Source of the DNA: Rickettsia typhi
GTDB lineage: Bacteria > Pseudomonadota > Alphaproteobacteria > Rickettsiales > UBA1997
Reading direction: 5' to 3'
NCBI GenBank assembly: GCA_945902255.1
Contig: CAMDMO010000044.1
Span: 1-11,166, forward strand
Length of the DNA stretch: 11,166 nucleotides
The position numbers and the translations under genes are program-made. Under the pieces are notes generated by a model. It made no database searches, was not told the DNA's origin, and saw only the letters and a program-made list of their open reading frames with translations. Positions 1-7,314 of this stretch are shown piece after piece (position 1 is the first letter of the stretch; each line of letters starts with the position of its first letter).

Positions 1-871
1 GATGCATTTCTTCGTCGGTAATATTTCCAAGTTGTTGTAAATAAGCGAAAATTTCTGGCAATTGCCAAGATTTATAATCAATTTTTGGTGTAGTATTTTT
101 TGATAAAACTCTAGGTAAATTTTCAGTTAAACCGCCGCCAGTAATGTGAGACAAGGCTTTTACTTTACCGGTTTTAATTGCTTCCAAGCAAGATTTTACA
201 TAAATTTTTGTTGGAGTAAGTAAAATTTCGCCAATTGTTTTATCGCCAAATTTATCGCTAAAATTTTTACCAGATTTTTGTAAAATGTGACGAACTAATG
301 AATAGCCATTTGAATGAATTCCACTTGATTTTAAGCCAAGCAGAATATCTCCAGCGTGAGTTTCTTTTGGTAAAATAGAATCGCGTTCAACCGCGCCAAC
401 GGCGAATCCGGCTAAATCGTAATCTTCACCTTGATACATTCCGGGCATTTCGGCGGTTTCGCCACCAATTAAAGCACAGCCAGCTTGCATGCAGCCATCT
501 GCAATTCCTTTAATTACTTGACTCGCCATTTCTACATCTAATTTTGAACAGGCAAAATAATCTAAGAAAAAAAGTGGCTCTGCACCTTGAGCTAGTAAGT
601 CATTAACTGACATTGCAACCAGATCAATTCCAATGCTATCATGTTTGCCAACTTCAATTGCAACTTTTAATTTAGTTCCCACGCCATCCGTTGAAGAGAC
701 AAGAACTGGATCCTTAAAATTACATTTTTTTAAATCAAATAAAGCGCCAAATCCTCCCAAATCAGAGTCGGCGCCAATTCTTTTGGTTGCCTTGGCAAAA
801 GGCTTAATACGATTGACTAATTCATTTCCAGCATCAATATCTACGCCAGCTTGTTTATAGTTAAGAGACAT
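1..871 (-). CDS. purM: Phosphoribosylformylglycinamidine cyclo-ligase (AIR synthetase), C-terminus cut by window edge
   Basis: PurM closes the imidazole ring in de novo purine synthesis, turning FGAM into AIR with ATP in the cytoplasm. Reading the minus strand from the ATG at 871 gives 290 residues with no stop before the window ends, so about 50-60 residues of the usual ~345 are missing. Family motifs appear in order: DIDAGNELV (11-19), GGFGA (39-43), STDGVGTKLK (60-69, nucleotide/phosphate loop), GIDLVAMSVND (81-91), GAEPLFFLDY (96-105) and GGETAEMPGMY (136-146). Later come SSGIHSNGYSLVR and the GGGLTENLPR segment. The start matches the usual PurM N-terminus and has a weak purine-rich AAGAAAA just upstream. 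It is divergent from the DUF2066 gene. purN often follows purM, but that side lies outside the window. Confidence 0.97.
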   Translation of the reverse strand, partial: MSLNYKQAGVDIDAGNELVNRIKPFAKATKRIGADSDLGGFGALFDLKKCNFKDPVLVSSTDGVGTKLKVAIEVGKHDSIGIDLVAMSVNDLLAQGAEPLFFLDYFACSKLDVEMASQVIKGIADGCMQAGCALIGGETAEMPGMYQGEDYDLAGFAVGAVERDSILPKETHAGDILLGLKSSGIHSNGYSLVRHILQKSGKNFSDKFGDKTIGEILLTPTKIYVKSCLEAIKTGKVKALSHITGGGLTENLPRVLSKNTTPKIDYKSWQLPEIFAYLQQLGNITDEEMH

Positions 872-882
872 TTTTCTTGCGA

Positions 883-912
883 ATTAAAAGTTGATAAGAA
901 TCTTGTGTGCAA
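883..912 (-). promoter_or_regulatory. Possible purM promoter in the purM/DUF2066 divergent gap
   Basis: Read on the minus strand, a -10-like TTTAAT (888-883, five of six consensus matches) lies 18 nt downstream of a weak -35-like TTGCAC (912-907). The -10 ends 11 nt before the purM ATG, so the leader would be only a few bases long. In DNA this AT-rich such matches arise easily by chance. No PurR-like operator or hairpin was seen in the 79-bp gap. Confidence 0.25.
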
Positions 913-950
913 TTAGTCTTAAAAAACCAATTATTTCAATAAATTTAGAT

Positions 951-2030
951 ATGTCGAGATTTTTTTTACCTTTTCTAGCGCTTTTCTTTCTGTTTGGTGA
1001 GTTAAGCAATGCCGCAGATCAAAATATTTATTTGGTTGAAAATATCGTTACTAGCGTAAGTGGTAAGTCGCCAAACGATGCTAGGCTAAACGCAGTCAAT
1101 GGCGCAAGAAGAGATGCCTTTCTAGTTTTATTAAATCGTCTCGAGTTAAATCATAGCATTGCAGATAGCGTTACAAATAGCGAAATTTCTGATATGGTTA
1201 GATCGGAACAAATCGAAAATGAAAAAATATCGGGCAATAACTATTCAGCAAGCTTCAACATTATGTTTGCCAAGAATTTTGTTGATCATATTTTAGCGCA
1301 AAAAAATTTACAAAAAATTGATTCTAAAAAAGAAGATTCTTTCATTATTTTATTGCCAAAAGTTGATAAAAATAAAATCAGCCTTTGGGAAGAGGAAAAT
1401 GATTGGAAAAAGGCTTTTATTAATAGTTTAGATAGTAAATCTAAAAAAAGATTTATCATTCCAGATGCTGATATAAGCAATGTTAGCATGATAAATCCTG
1501 AGAATATTTCAAAAATATCTTATGATGATTTAGAAGCTATTATTGCTAGATATAAAGCTAGCGGAGCTTATATTTTAGTCTTCTCTTTTGATGACATTGA
1601 AAACAAAGTAAGTATAAATGTTTCCTACATTAGAAAATTGCAGAAAAAACAGGTAAAATTAAGTTTTGTTAATACTAGTCATTTAAGCTATCCAGCCTTA
1701 CTGCAGAAGGTTTCTGAAAAAACAATCGCTTATTTAATTGAATCTCAAGCAAATCAAAGTAAAGAGGCCGTAGCAAATTCGATTAAAATTGAAATTCCAA
1801 TTTCAAATCTTGGAAATTGGCTGGCTATTAAAAATAAAATTGAAAATAGTAATTTGGTGACTCAACTTAATATTGAATCAATTTCAAAAGATCACGCGGT
1901 GATTTCAGTGACTTATATTGATGTTAGCGGCAATGGCGTTGTAGAATCATTTGCAAAAGCCGGAATATTTTTACTTAGAAATTCTGATAATTTTTATATT
2001 TTTCAAACACAACCCATTATAAATAAATGA
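951..2030 (+). CDS. DUF2066 family protein with signal peptide, function unknown
   Basis: This 359-residue protein has no established function. Residues 1-22 form a signal peptide: MSR, a run of F/L/A, then a likely cut after LSNA, so the product should be periplasmic or envelope-associated. The mature N-terminus carries the segment that marks DUF2066: ARLNAVNGARRDAF (44-57) followed by LLNRL. After it comes YSASFNIMFAKNFVDHIL (98-115). The rest is a weakly conserved alpha/beta protein rich in Lys, Asn, Ile and Ser. I start it at ATG 951. An in-frame TTG at 891 would add 20 residues ahead of the signal peptide and hide it. Neither start has a clear ribosome binding site. It overlaps the next gene by 4 bp (ATGA), implying translational coupling. 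The order purM, DUF2066, perM is recalled from other proteobacteria and supports the family call. Confidence 0.85.
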   Translation: MSRFFLPFLALFFLFGELSNAADQNIYLVENIVTSVSGKSPNDARLNAVNGARRDAFLVLLNRLELNHSIADSVTNSEISDMVRSEQIENEKISGNNYSASFNIMFAKNFVDHILAQKNLQKIDSKKEDSFIILLPKVDKNKISLWEEENDWKKAFINSLDSKSKKRFIIPDADISNVSMINPENISKISYDDLEAIIARYKASGAYILVFSFDDIENKVSINVSYIRKLQKKQVKLSFVNTSHLSYPALLQKVSEKTIAYLIESQANQSKEAVANSIKIEIPISNLGNWLAIKNKIENSNLVTQLNIESISKDHAVISVTYIDVSGNGVVESFAKAGIFLLRNSDNFYIFQTQPIINK

Positions 2031-3085
2031 TAAAATTGCGTGATAAAATAATATTTTTAGTTCTGACTTTTATAGCTTTAATTTGGCTAATTTATTCAGT
2101 AAAATCAGTGTTAGCGCCTTTTGCTTGCTCTTTGATTATTGCTTATTTTCTTGATCCTCTTGTCGATCGTTTGCATGAAAAATATAAATTGTCGCGCTTG
2201 GTTGCAACATCGCTAATTCTTTTTGCATTTCTTGCCATTTTATCTGCTCTTGGCGCGGTTTTGTTGCCGATAATTTATAGCCAATTTATTGCGTTAATTG
2301 ATATTATTCCGCAATATTTTCAAACTATTTTAAATGATCTTTATCCAAGAATTGCTAACACCTTAAATCATCTGGGCTTTAAGCTTGAGACTAGTTTTAC
2401 TCATTTAGTCGAAAATCAAAAACTAACTGATAAACTTGTAGATTTCTCACAAAATCTTTTTAATAACGCAATTAGCTCTTCTGTTACAATTATAAATATA
2501 ATTTCACTAGTTTTTATCACGCCAATTTTAATTTTTTATCTGTTAAAAGATTGGGATTTATTCATTAAAAAAGTAAATGACTATTTGCCTCGCCAATCTT
2601 CTGCCGTGATAAAAAAAATCTTCGTTGATATAGATAAAACCTTGTCAGGATATGTGCGCGGACAATTCAATGTTTGTTTTATTTTAGCCATAGTTTATTC
2701 GAGTTTATTAAGTTTTACGGGTTTGAATTTTGGATTTTTAATTGGATTTTTAACCGGATTATTTTCTTTTATTCCTTATGTTGGAATGCTTTGTGGCGTT
2801 AGCGCTGCAACCGTTATTGGTCTATTTCAATGGGGCTTTGAGTTCAACCACGCAATCGCTATTGCGCTAGTTTTTATTTTTGGACAAATTCTTGAATCAA
2901 GTTTTTTAACTCCAAAATTAATTGGTTCAAAAATAGGCTTACATCCGGTTTGGATTATTTTCGGATTATTTTTCTTCGGTGCCTTATTTGGATTTGTTGG
3001 CCTTCTAATTGCAGTGCCACTTACCGCAATTTGTGGAGTAATTATTAAGCATCTTGCTTTGGAATATAAAAAACGATTTACTTAA
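2027..3085 (+). CDS. AI-2E/PerM family inner-membrane permease
   Basis: This 352-residue polytopic membrane protein belongs to the AI-2E transporter (PerM/YdiK/TqsA) family. The family includes exporters of autoinducer-2 and Na+/H+ antiporters, and the substrate here cannot be told from sequence. Hydrophobic segments lie near residues 8-40 and 58-86. A soluble amphipathic stretch (about 90-145) is followed by a segment near 150-173. The conserved C-terminal core comes last: LSGYVRGQ (206-213), segments around 214-270, FIPYVG (248-253), and LTPKLIGSKIGLHPVW (294-309) leading into two final segments that end at IAVPLTA (328-334). FLDP (41-44) is also typical. Length is normal for the family. 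The start codon overlaps the DUF2066 stop (ATGA), so both are probably made from one mRNA. Confidence 0.93.
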   Translation: MIKLRDKIIFLVLTFIALIWLIYSVKSVLAPFACSLIIAYFLDPLVDRLHEKYKLSRLVATSLILFAFLAILSALGAVLLPIIYSQFIALIDIIPQYFQTILNDLYPRIANTLNHLGFKLETSFTHLVENQKLTDKLVDFSQNLFNNAISSSVTIINIISLVFITPILIFYLLKDWDLFIKKVNDYLPRQSSAVIKKIFVDIDKTLSGYVRGQFNVCFILAIVYSSLLSFTGLNFGFLIGFLTGLFSFIPYVGMLCGVSAATVIGLFQWGFEFNHAIAIALVFIFGQILESSFLTPKLIGSKIGLHPVWIIFGLFFFGALFGFVGLLIAVPLTAICGVIIKHLALEYKKRFT

Positions 3086-3091
3086 ATAAAT

Positions 3092-3406
3092 ATGCCAAAA
3101 TCTAAAATTGAAGAAGATCTTGAGAAGCTTTTAATTATGTCAAATGGTGAAAGAGTGGAAGATGATATTGATGAAGATTTTGATGAAAAGTTAGATAGGG
3201 AAGAATTTATAGAAATAGATAATTTTATCGACAAATCAGTAAAAATAAAAACTGGCGCAAAACTTGATCCCAAAGCCCGTCTAATTGATTTCGCCAATAT
3301 TGAAATATTTGCAATTGATCCAAGAATTAAAGTTGAAATTGAAGATTCTTTGAACAGATCTAAAGAAAATCTGATGAAATTAAAATCATTATTTAGGAAT
3401 TTTTAG
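3092..3406 (+). CDS. Small acidic protein of unknown function
   Basis: I do not recognise this 104-residue protein. Residues 7-45 are strikingly acidic (EEDLEKL, EDDIDEDFDEKLDREEF). A more basic central part follows (KSVKIKTGAKLDPKAR, 48-63), then a mixed segment, FANIEIFAIDPRIKVEIED (67-85), and a basic C-terminal helix ending in LKSLFRNF. There is no signal peptide or membrane segment, so it is probably cytoplasmic. The ATG is 6 bp after the perM stop, which favours real translation as the third gene of the operon, although no Shine-Dalgarno sequence is visible. A competing minus-strand reading over 3082-3297 is a low-complexity Ser/Ile shadow. In other proteobacteria this slot near perM often holds hda, but no AAA+ motif (Walker A or B) is present, so it is not Hda. 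Confidence 0.65.
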   Translation: MPKSKIEEDLEKLLIMSNGERVEDDIDEDFDEKLDREEFIEIDNFIDKSVKIKTGAKLDPKARLIDFANIEIFAIDPRIKVEIEDSLNRSKENLMKLKSLFRNF

Positions 3407-3417
3407 CAGTATTTTTT

Positions 3418-4308
3418 TTAAATCATCACAACAAACTCAGCTAAATCAATCAACACACTTGCTTTATTTCCGAAAATTTTCAAATGAGCCACTGACTGAT
3501 CTTTTAATAGTTGTAGTTGTTGTTTAGCATTTTCAATGCCGATTATATCAACAATGCTGGCGTTATCTTGGGTTTTTTTGTGGGTGGCTTCATCGATATT
3601 TATTTTATCCGACTTATCGCCGCCATGATCTAAAATATCATCTTTAATTTGAAAGGCGAGTCCAAGATCGTGGGCGTAGTAGCGCAGAGCATCTCTTTCC
3701 TCTTTTCTTGCTTTTCCTAAAATAGCGCCAATTTCAGCGGAGGCCATAAAAAGTTCGCCAGTTTTTAAGCGATGCAATTGAGCGATTTCTTCTTTAGAAA
3801 TTTTTTGATTAATTTTCTCTAAGTCAATCATTTGACCACCCGCCATTCCCATAAATCCGGCGGATTTAGCAATTGTTTTGATTAGCTCGCATCTAATTGA
3901 TGCATCTTGATTGGTTTCAACTTCAGCAAGAATTTCAAAAGCGTAAGTTAGAAGGGCGTCGCCAGCAAGAATTGCCGTGGCCTCGTTAAATTTTTTATGA
4001 GAAGTTGGTTTTCCTCTGCGAAAATCATCATTATCCATTGCGGGCAAATCATCGTGAATCAAAGAATAACAATGAATGAACTCAATGGCTACTGCGGCAT
4101 TTAGTGAGGCAAAAGGTGAAATTCCAAAAATATTAGCAGAGGCCATCGCTAAAAAAGGACGAATTCTTTTGCCTTCCGCCATTGCAGAATAGCGCATCGC
4201 CTCCACTAATTTGGATGCGTGAAATTCTTTTGGAAGTAAATCATCCATTTTTTTTTGCACCAAAATTGCGCAAGCTAGTAATGATTCAATTAGTGGCTTA
4301 TCAAGCAT
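3418..4308 (-). CDS. ispA: Short-chain polyprenyl synthase, probably farnesyl diphosphate synthase
   Basis: The 296-residue product should condense IPP with DMAPP and GPP to give C15 farnesyl diphosphate, the precursor for undecaprenyl phosphate and quinone tails. It is a cytosolic all-helical trans-prenyltransferase. Visible motifs are GKRIRP (46-51, substrate diphosphate binding), the first Asp-rich motif DDLPAMD (86-92) followed by NDDFRRG, AILAGDALL (112-120), GGQMIDL (157-163), LKTGELF (181-187) and the second Asp-rich motif DDILD (223-227). The two-residue insertion in the first motif, plus an aromatic residue five positions before it (Tyr81), is the bacterial type-II FPP synthase pattern, so C15 is likelier than C20. 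Its start lies inside the uvrA 3' end with an 8-bp overlap, so translation is probably coupled to uvrA. It converges on the acidic-protein gene with 11 bp between the stops. Confidence 0.93.
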   Translation of the reverse strand: MLDKPLIESLLACAILVQKKMDDLLPKEFHASKLVEAMRYSAMAEGKRIRPFLAMASANIFGISPFASLNAAVAIEFIHCYSLIHDDLPAMDNDDFRRGKPTSHKKFNEATAILAGDALLTYAFEILAEVETNQDASIRCELIKTIAKSAGFMGMAGGQMIDLEKINQKISKEEIAQLHRLKTGELFMASAEIGAILGKARKEERDALRYYAHDLGLAFQIKDDILDHGGDKSDKINIDEATHKKTQDNASIVDIIGIENAKQQLQLLKDQSVAHLKIFGNKASVLIDLAEFVVMI

Positions 4309-7174
4309 TATTTTGTTTTAAAATCTTAGATAAATATTTTCCTGTAACTGATTTTTTATTTTTTGCCACTTCTTCTGGAGTGCCTTCAGCAACAATATAG
4401 CCGCCTTTTTCGCCGCCATGAGGTCCGATATCAATAATCCAATCTGCAGTTTTTAAAACATCTAAATTATGTTCAATTACTAGAATTGAATTACCGGCAT
4501 CAACTAGCTTATGTAATACTTTTAATAATTTATTAATATCTTCAAAATGCAGGCCAGTTGTGGGTTCGTCAAGTATGTATAAAGTATCTCCAGTAGCTTT
4601 TTTACTCAATTCTTTTGCCAATTTAATTCTCTGCGCTTCCCCTCCAGAAAGGGTTGTGGCGCTTTGACCAATTTTTATATAGCCCAAACCAACATCGCAT
4701 AAAGCTTTAAATTTTTCGTGAATATGAGACATGTTAGAGAAGAAATCTGCCGCATCTTCCGCGGTCATTTCTAATATTTCAGAAATTGATTTATTTTTAT
4801 ATTTTATTTCTAGCGTTTCACGATTATAGCGTTTGCCATGGCAAGTATCGCATTTTACATAAACATCTGGTAAAAAATGCATTTCGATTTTGATCAAACC
4901 ATCGCCCTGACAGGTTTCGCAGCGTCCACCCTTCACATTGAAAGAAAATCTGCCAACTTTATAGCCGCGCATTTTTGATTCAGGAAGAGCGGTAAAAAAT
5001 TCACGAATATAAGTGAAGGCACCAACATAAGTGCAAGGGTTAGAGCGAGGAGTTCTGCCAATTGGCGATTGATCAATTTCAATAATTTTATCAATAAAAT
5101 GTGCGCCAATAATTGATTCAAAAGGCCCAGGCATTACTCTGGCTTTATTTACAATTCTATCTAAGGCCGGATAAAGAGTCTTGATAATTAAACTAGATTT
5201 TCCACCACCAGAAATTCCCGAAACTGCTGCAAAAATTTTCAGAGGTAGGGTTAATGTAACATTTTTTAAATTATTTGCGGTTGCGCCTTTTAAAGTAATG
5301 ACTTTTCTTGGGTCAATTTTTCGGCGTTTTTTTGGCATTTCAATTTGTTTTTTACCGCTTAAATATTGACCAGTAACACTTTTTGGATCATTAATTACAT
5401 AATCAGGTAAGCCAGCAGAAATAATTTTACCACCGTGAATTCCAGCGCCAATTCCAACATCAATTAAATAGTCAGCTTCGCGCATCATTTCTTCATCATG
5501 CTCAACCACGATCACCGAATTTCCTAGGTCACGAAGATTTTTTAGAGTGGCAATTAATTTATCATTATCTGATTGATGTAGCCCAATTGAAGGCTCATCT
5601 AGCACATAAAGCACGCCAGAAAGCCCAGAGCCAATTTGTGAAGCAAGACGAATTCTTTGCGCTTCACCACCAGATAAAGTGCCGGCTTCGCGATTTATGG
5701 TTAAATATTCCAATCCAACATTTTTTAAAAAACCAAGGCGGCGAGTAATTTCTTTTAACAATCTTTCTGCAATTTGATTTTGCATTGAAGTCAGGCTTTT
5801 TGGCAAATTTTCAAACCATTCTTTAACTCTTTCAACCGACATTCTGCTAACTTCGCCAATGTGGCAATTAGCAATTTTAATTGATAATGATTGTTCATTT
5901 AAGCGATGACCATTACATTTTTCGCAAGTTTTTAGAGTTTGAAATTTAGTTAACTCTTCGCGCATTGATTCACTTTCGCTATCAGAAAATCTTTTTTTCA
6001 GATTATTAATAATTCCTTCAAAAGGTTTTTTAATTTTTACAGTTTTAAGTCCATCTTCTAACTTAATTTCAACTTCTTCATCGCCAGTTCCGTAGAAAAT
6101 TTTTTGCTTAATATTTGCAGGAAGTAATTTAAACGGAGTATCTAAGCTAAAATCATAATGAAGTGCTAAAGCTTGTAAAATTTGCTGATAAAAACGAGCT
6201 TGCAAGCCTTGCCAAGTAGAAATTGCACCTTTTCTTAGGGATAAATTTTCATCTTCAATAACTAAATCTTCGCTAAAATAAAGTTCGGTTCCAAGACCAT
6301 CACAAGCTTTGCATGCGCCATAAGGACTATTGAAAGAAAAAAGTCGGGGCTCGATTTCTGGAATTGTAAATCCTGAAATTGGGCAAGAAAATTTTTCACT
6401 AAAAATTAAAATTTCCCCCTCTTTGTGAGTGGTTTTCGAGCCTTCAGGCAAGCTAACAATTTCTACATAAAGTAAACCTTCAGAAATTTTTAATGCGGTT
6501 TCAACTGAATCAGCTAAACGGTTACCAAGATCGTTGTTTAAAACAACGCGATCAATAACAACTTCAATGTCATGTTTTTTATTTTTATCTAAAACCGGTA
6601 AAACTTCGTTTAAATCGTGAATTTTTCCATCAACTTTAATTCTTTGAAAGCCCTGTTTGCGAGCGCTCATCATTTCTTTGCGACCTTCGCCTTTTTGACC
6701 AGAAACAATAGGGGCTAATAAATAAATTCTACTTTTTTGAGGAAGCGCTAAAATTCTTTCAACCATTTGTGAAGCAGATTGGCTTTCAATCGGCTTGCCA
6801 GTTGCAGGAGAATAAGGCACACCAACTCTTGCAAATAAAAGACGAAAATGATCGTAAATTTCAGTAACCGTTCCAACTGTGGAGCGCGGATTTCGTGAAG
6901 TGGTTTTTTGATCAATCGCAATTGCAGGAGAAAGTCCGGTGATTGATTCAACATCTGGCTTATCTTGCATGTCAAGAAATTGGCGAGCGTAAGAAGAAAG
7001 GCTTTCAACGAAGCGACGCTGACCTTCGGCATAGATTGTATCAAACACCAGAGATGATTTTCCTGAGCCACTTAAGCCGGTTACAACAACCAACTGGTTT
7101 TTTGGAATTTCAATGCTGACATTTTTAAGATTATGCTCTTTTGCACCAACAACTTTTATAAATTTTTCTTCCAT
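4301..7174 (-). CDS. uvrA: Excinuclease ABC subunit A
   Basis: UvrA is the damage-sensing ATPase of nucleotide excision repair; as a dimer it loads UvrB at lesions. The 957 residues are close to the usual ~940-960. Two ABC modules are intact: Walker A GLSGSGKS (33-40) with signature LSGGEAQR (500-507) and Walker B VLDEPS (524-529), then Walker A GISGGGKS (653-660) with LSGGEAQR (842-849) and ILDEPT (867-872). The C-terminal zinc finger is complete (CETC at 752-755, CDTC at 775-778). In the first finger the second ligand position is serine: CPIS (264-267), paired with CKAC (288-291). I recall this substitution from other alphaproteobacterial UvrAs. ispA follows with an 8-bp overlap, and a pstS-like gene lies 140 bp upstream. 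No SOS box of the alphaproteobacterial GTTC-N7-GTTC type was seen upstream, and no clear ribosome binding site. Confidence 0.98.
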   Translation of the reverse strand: MEEKFIKVVGAKEHNLKNVSIEIPKNQLVVVTGLSGSGKSSLVFDTIYAEGQRRFVESLSSYARQFLDMQDKPDVESITGLSPAIAIDQKTTSRNPRSTVGTVTEIYDHFRLLFARVGVPYSPATGKPIESQSASQMVERILALPQKSRIYLLAPIVSGQKGEGRKEMMSARKQGFQRIKVDGKIHDLNEVLPVLDKNKKHDIEVVIDRVVLNNDLGNRLADSVETALKISEGLLYVEIVSLPEGSKTTHKEGEILIFSEKFSCPISGFTIPEIEPRLFSFNSPYGACKACDGLGTELYFSEDLVIEDENLSLRKGAISTWQGLQARFYQQILQALALHYDFSLDTPFKLLPANIKQKIFYGTGDEEVEIKLEDGLKTVKIKKPFEGIINNLKKRFSDSESESMREELTKFQTLKTCEKCNGHRLNEQSLSIKIANCHIGEVSRMSVERVKEWFENLPKSLTSMQNQIAERLLKEITRRLGFLKNVGLEYLTINREAGTLSGGEAQRIRLASQIGSGLSGVLYVLDEPSIGLHQSDNDKLIATLKNLRDLGNSVIVVEHDEEMMREADYLIDVGIGAGIHGGKIISAGLPDYVINDPKSVTGQYLSGKKQIEMPKKRRKIDPRKVITLKGATANNLKNVTLTLPLKIFAAVSGISGGGKSSLIIKTLYPALDRIVNKARVMPGPFESIIGAHFIDKIIEIDQSPIGRTPRSNPCTYVGAFTYIREFFTALPESKMRGYKVGRFSFNVKGGRCETCQGDGLIKIEMHFLPDVYVKCDTCHGKRYNRETLEIKYKNKSISEILEMTAEDAADFFSNMSHIHEKFKALCDVGLGYIKIGQSATTLSGGEAQRIKLAKELSKKATGDTLYILDEPTTGLHFEDINKLLKVLHKLVDAGNSILVIEHNLDVLKTADWIIDIGPHGGEKGGYIVAEGTPEEVAKNKKSVTGKYLSKILKQNNA

Positions 7175-7314
7175 GCGGCTGTAAGATTTGTGCTAAAATT
7201 AACTAAATAAATTGGAGGAAAAAGCCTACTAATTAAAGACTTGAAATGCAAGGAATAATAGACAATTAAATAATCAGTGTTTTATCGTGAGACTTAAGTT
7301 TTAATATAATGATT
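7175..7314. other. Intergenic region between pstS-like gene and uvrA
   Basis: This is 140 bp of AT-rich DNA downstream of the pstS-like gene and upstream of uvrA, both on the minus strand. I see no tRNA, no GC-rich hairpin with a T-run and no clear regulatory repeat. Read on the minus strand, TTGCAT (from about 7249) is followed after 17 nt by TAGGCT, a poor -10 match, so a separate uvrA promoter is possible but unproven. A GGAGG at 7214-7218 on the plus strand is followed by no usable reading frame. Confidence 0.5.

Noticed and set aside
633..860. Plus-strand 75-codon open frame
   Set aside because: It lies fully inside purM on the opposite strand, shows no recognisable domain, and purM motifs are continuous across it.
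3082..3297. Minus-strand 71-codon open frame opposite the acidic protein gene
   Set aside because: Its Ser/Ile-rich low-complexity product is what the complement of Asp/Glu/Lys codons gives. The plus-strand frame fits the operon better.
3380..3403. C-terminal LKSLF of the acidic protein as a beta-clamp-binding motif, which would echo the missing Hda
   Set aside because: The key glutamine and leucine of QL(S/D)LF are absent, and the match is too short to carry the claim.
3407..3420. Run of eight T at 3412-3419 as an intrinsic terminator between converging genes
   Set aside because: No stable GC-containing stem precedes the run on either strand, so only a T-tract is supported.
6748..7071. Minus-strand 107-codon open frame inside uvrA
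   Set aside because: It is a different frame of the uvrA 5' region, where the UvrA Walker A and following conserved segments are intact.
7175..7314. LexA/SOS operator upstream of uvrA
   Set aside because: Neither an alphaproteobacterial GTTC-N7-GTTC site nor an E. coli-type CTG-N10-CAG site with a good centre was found.
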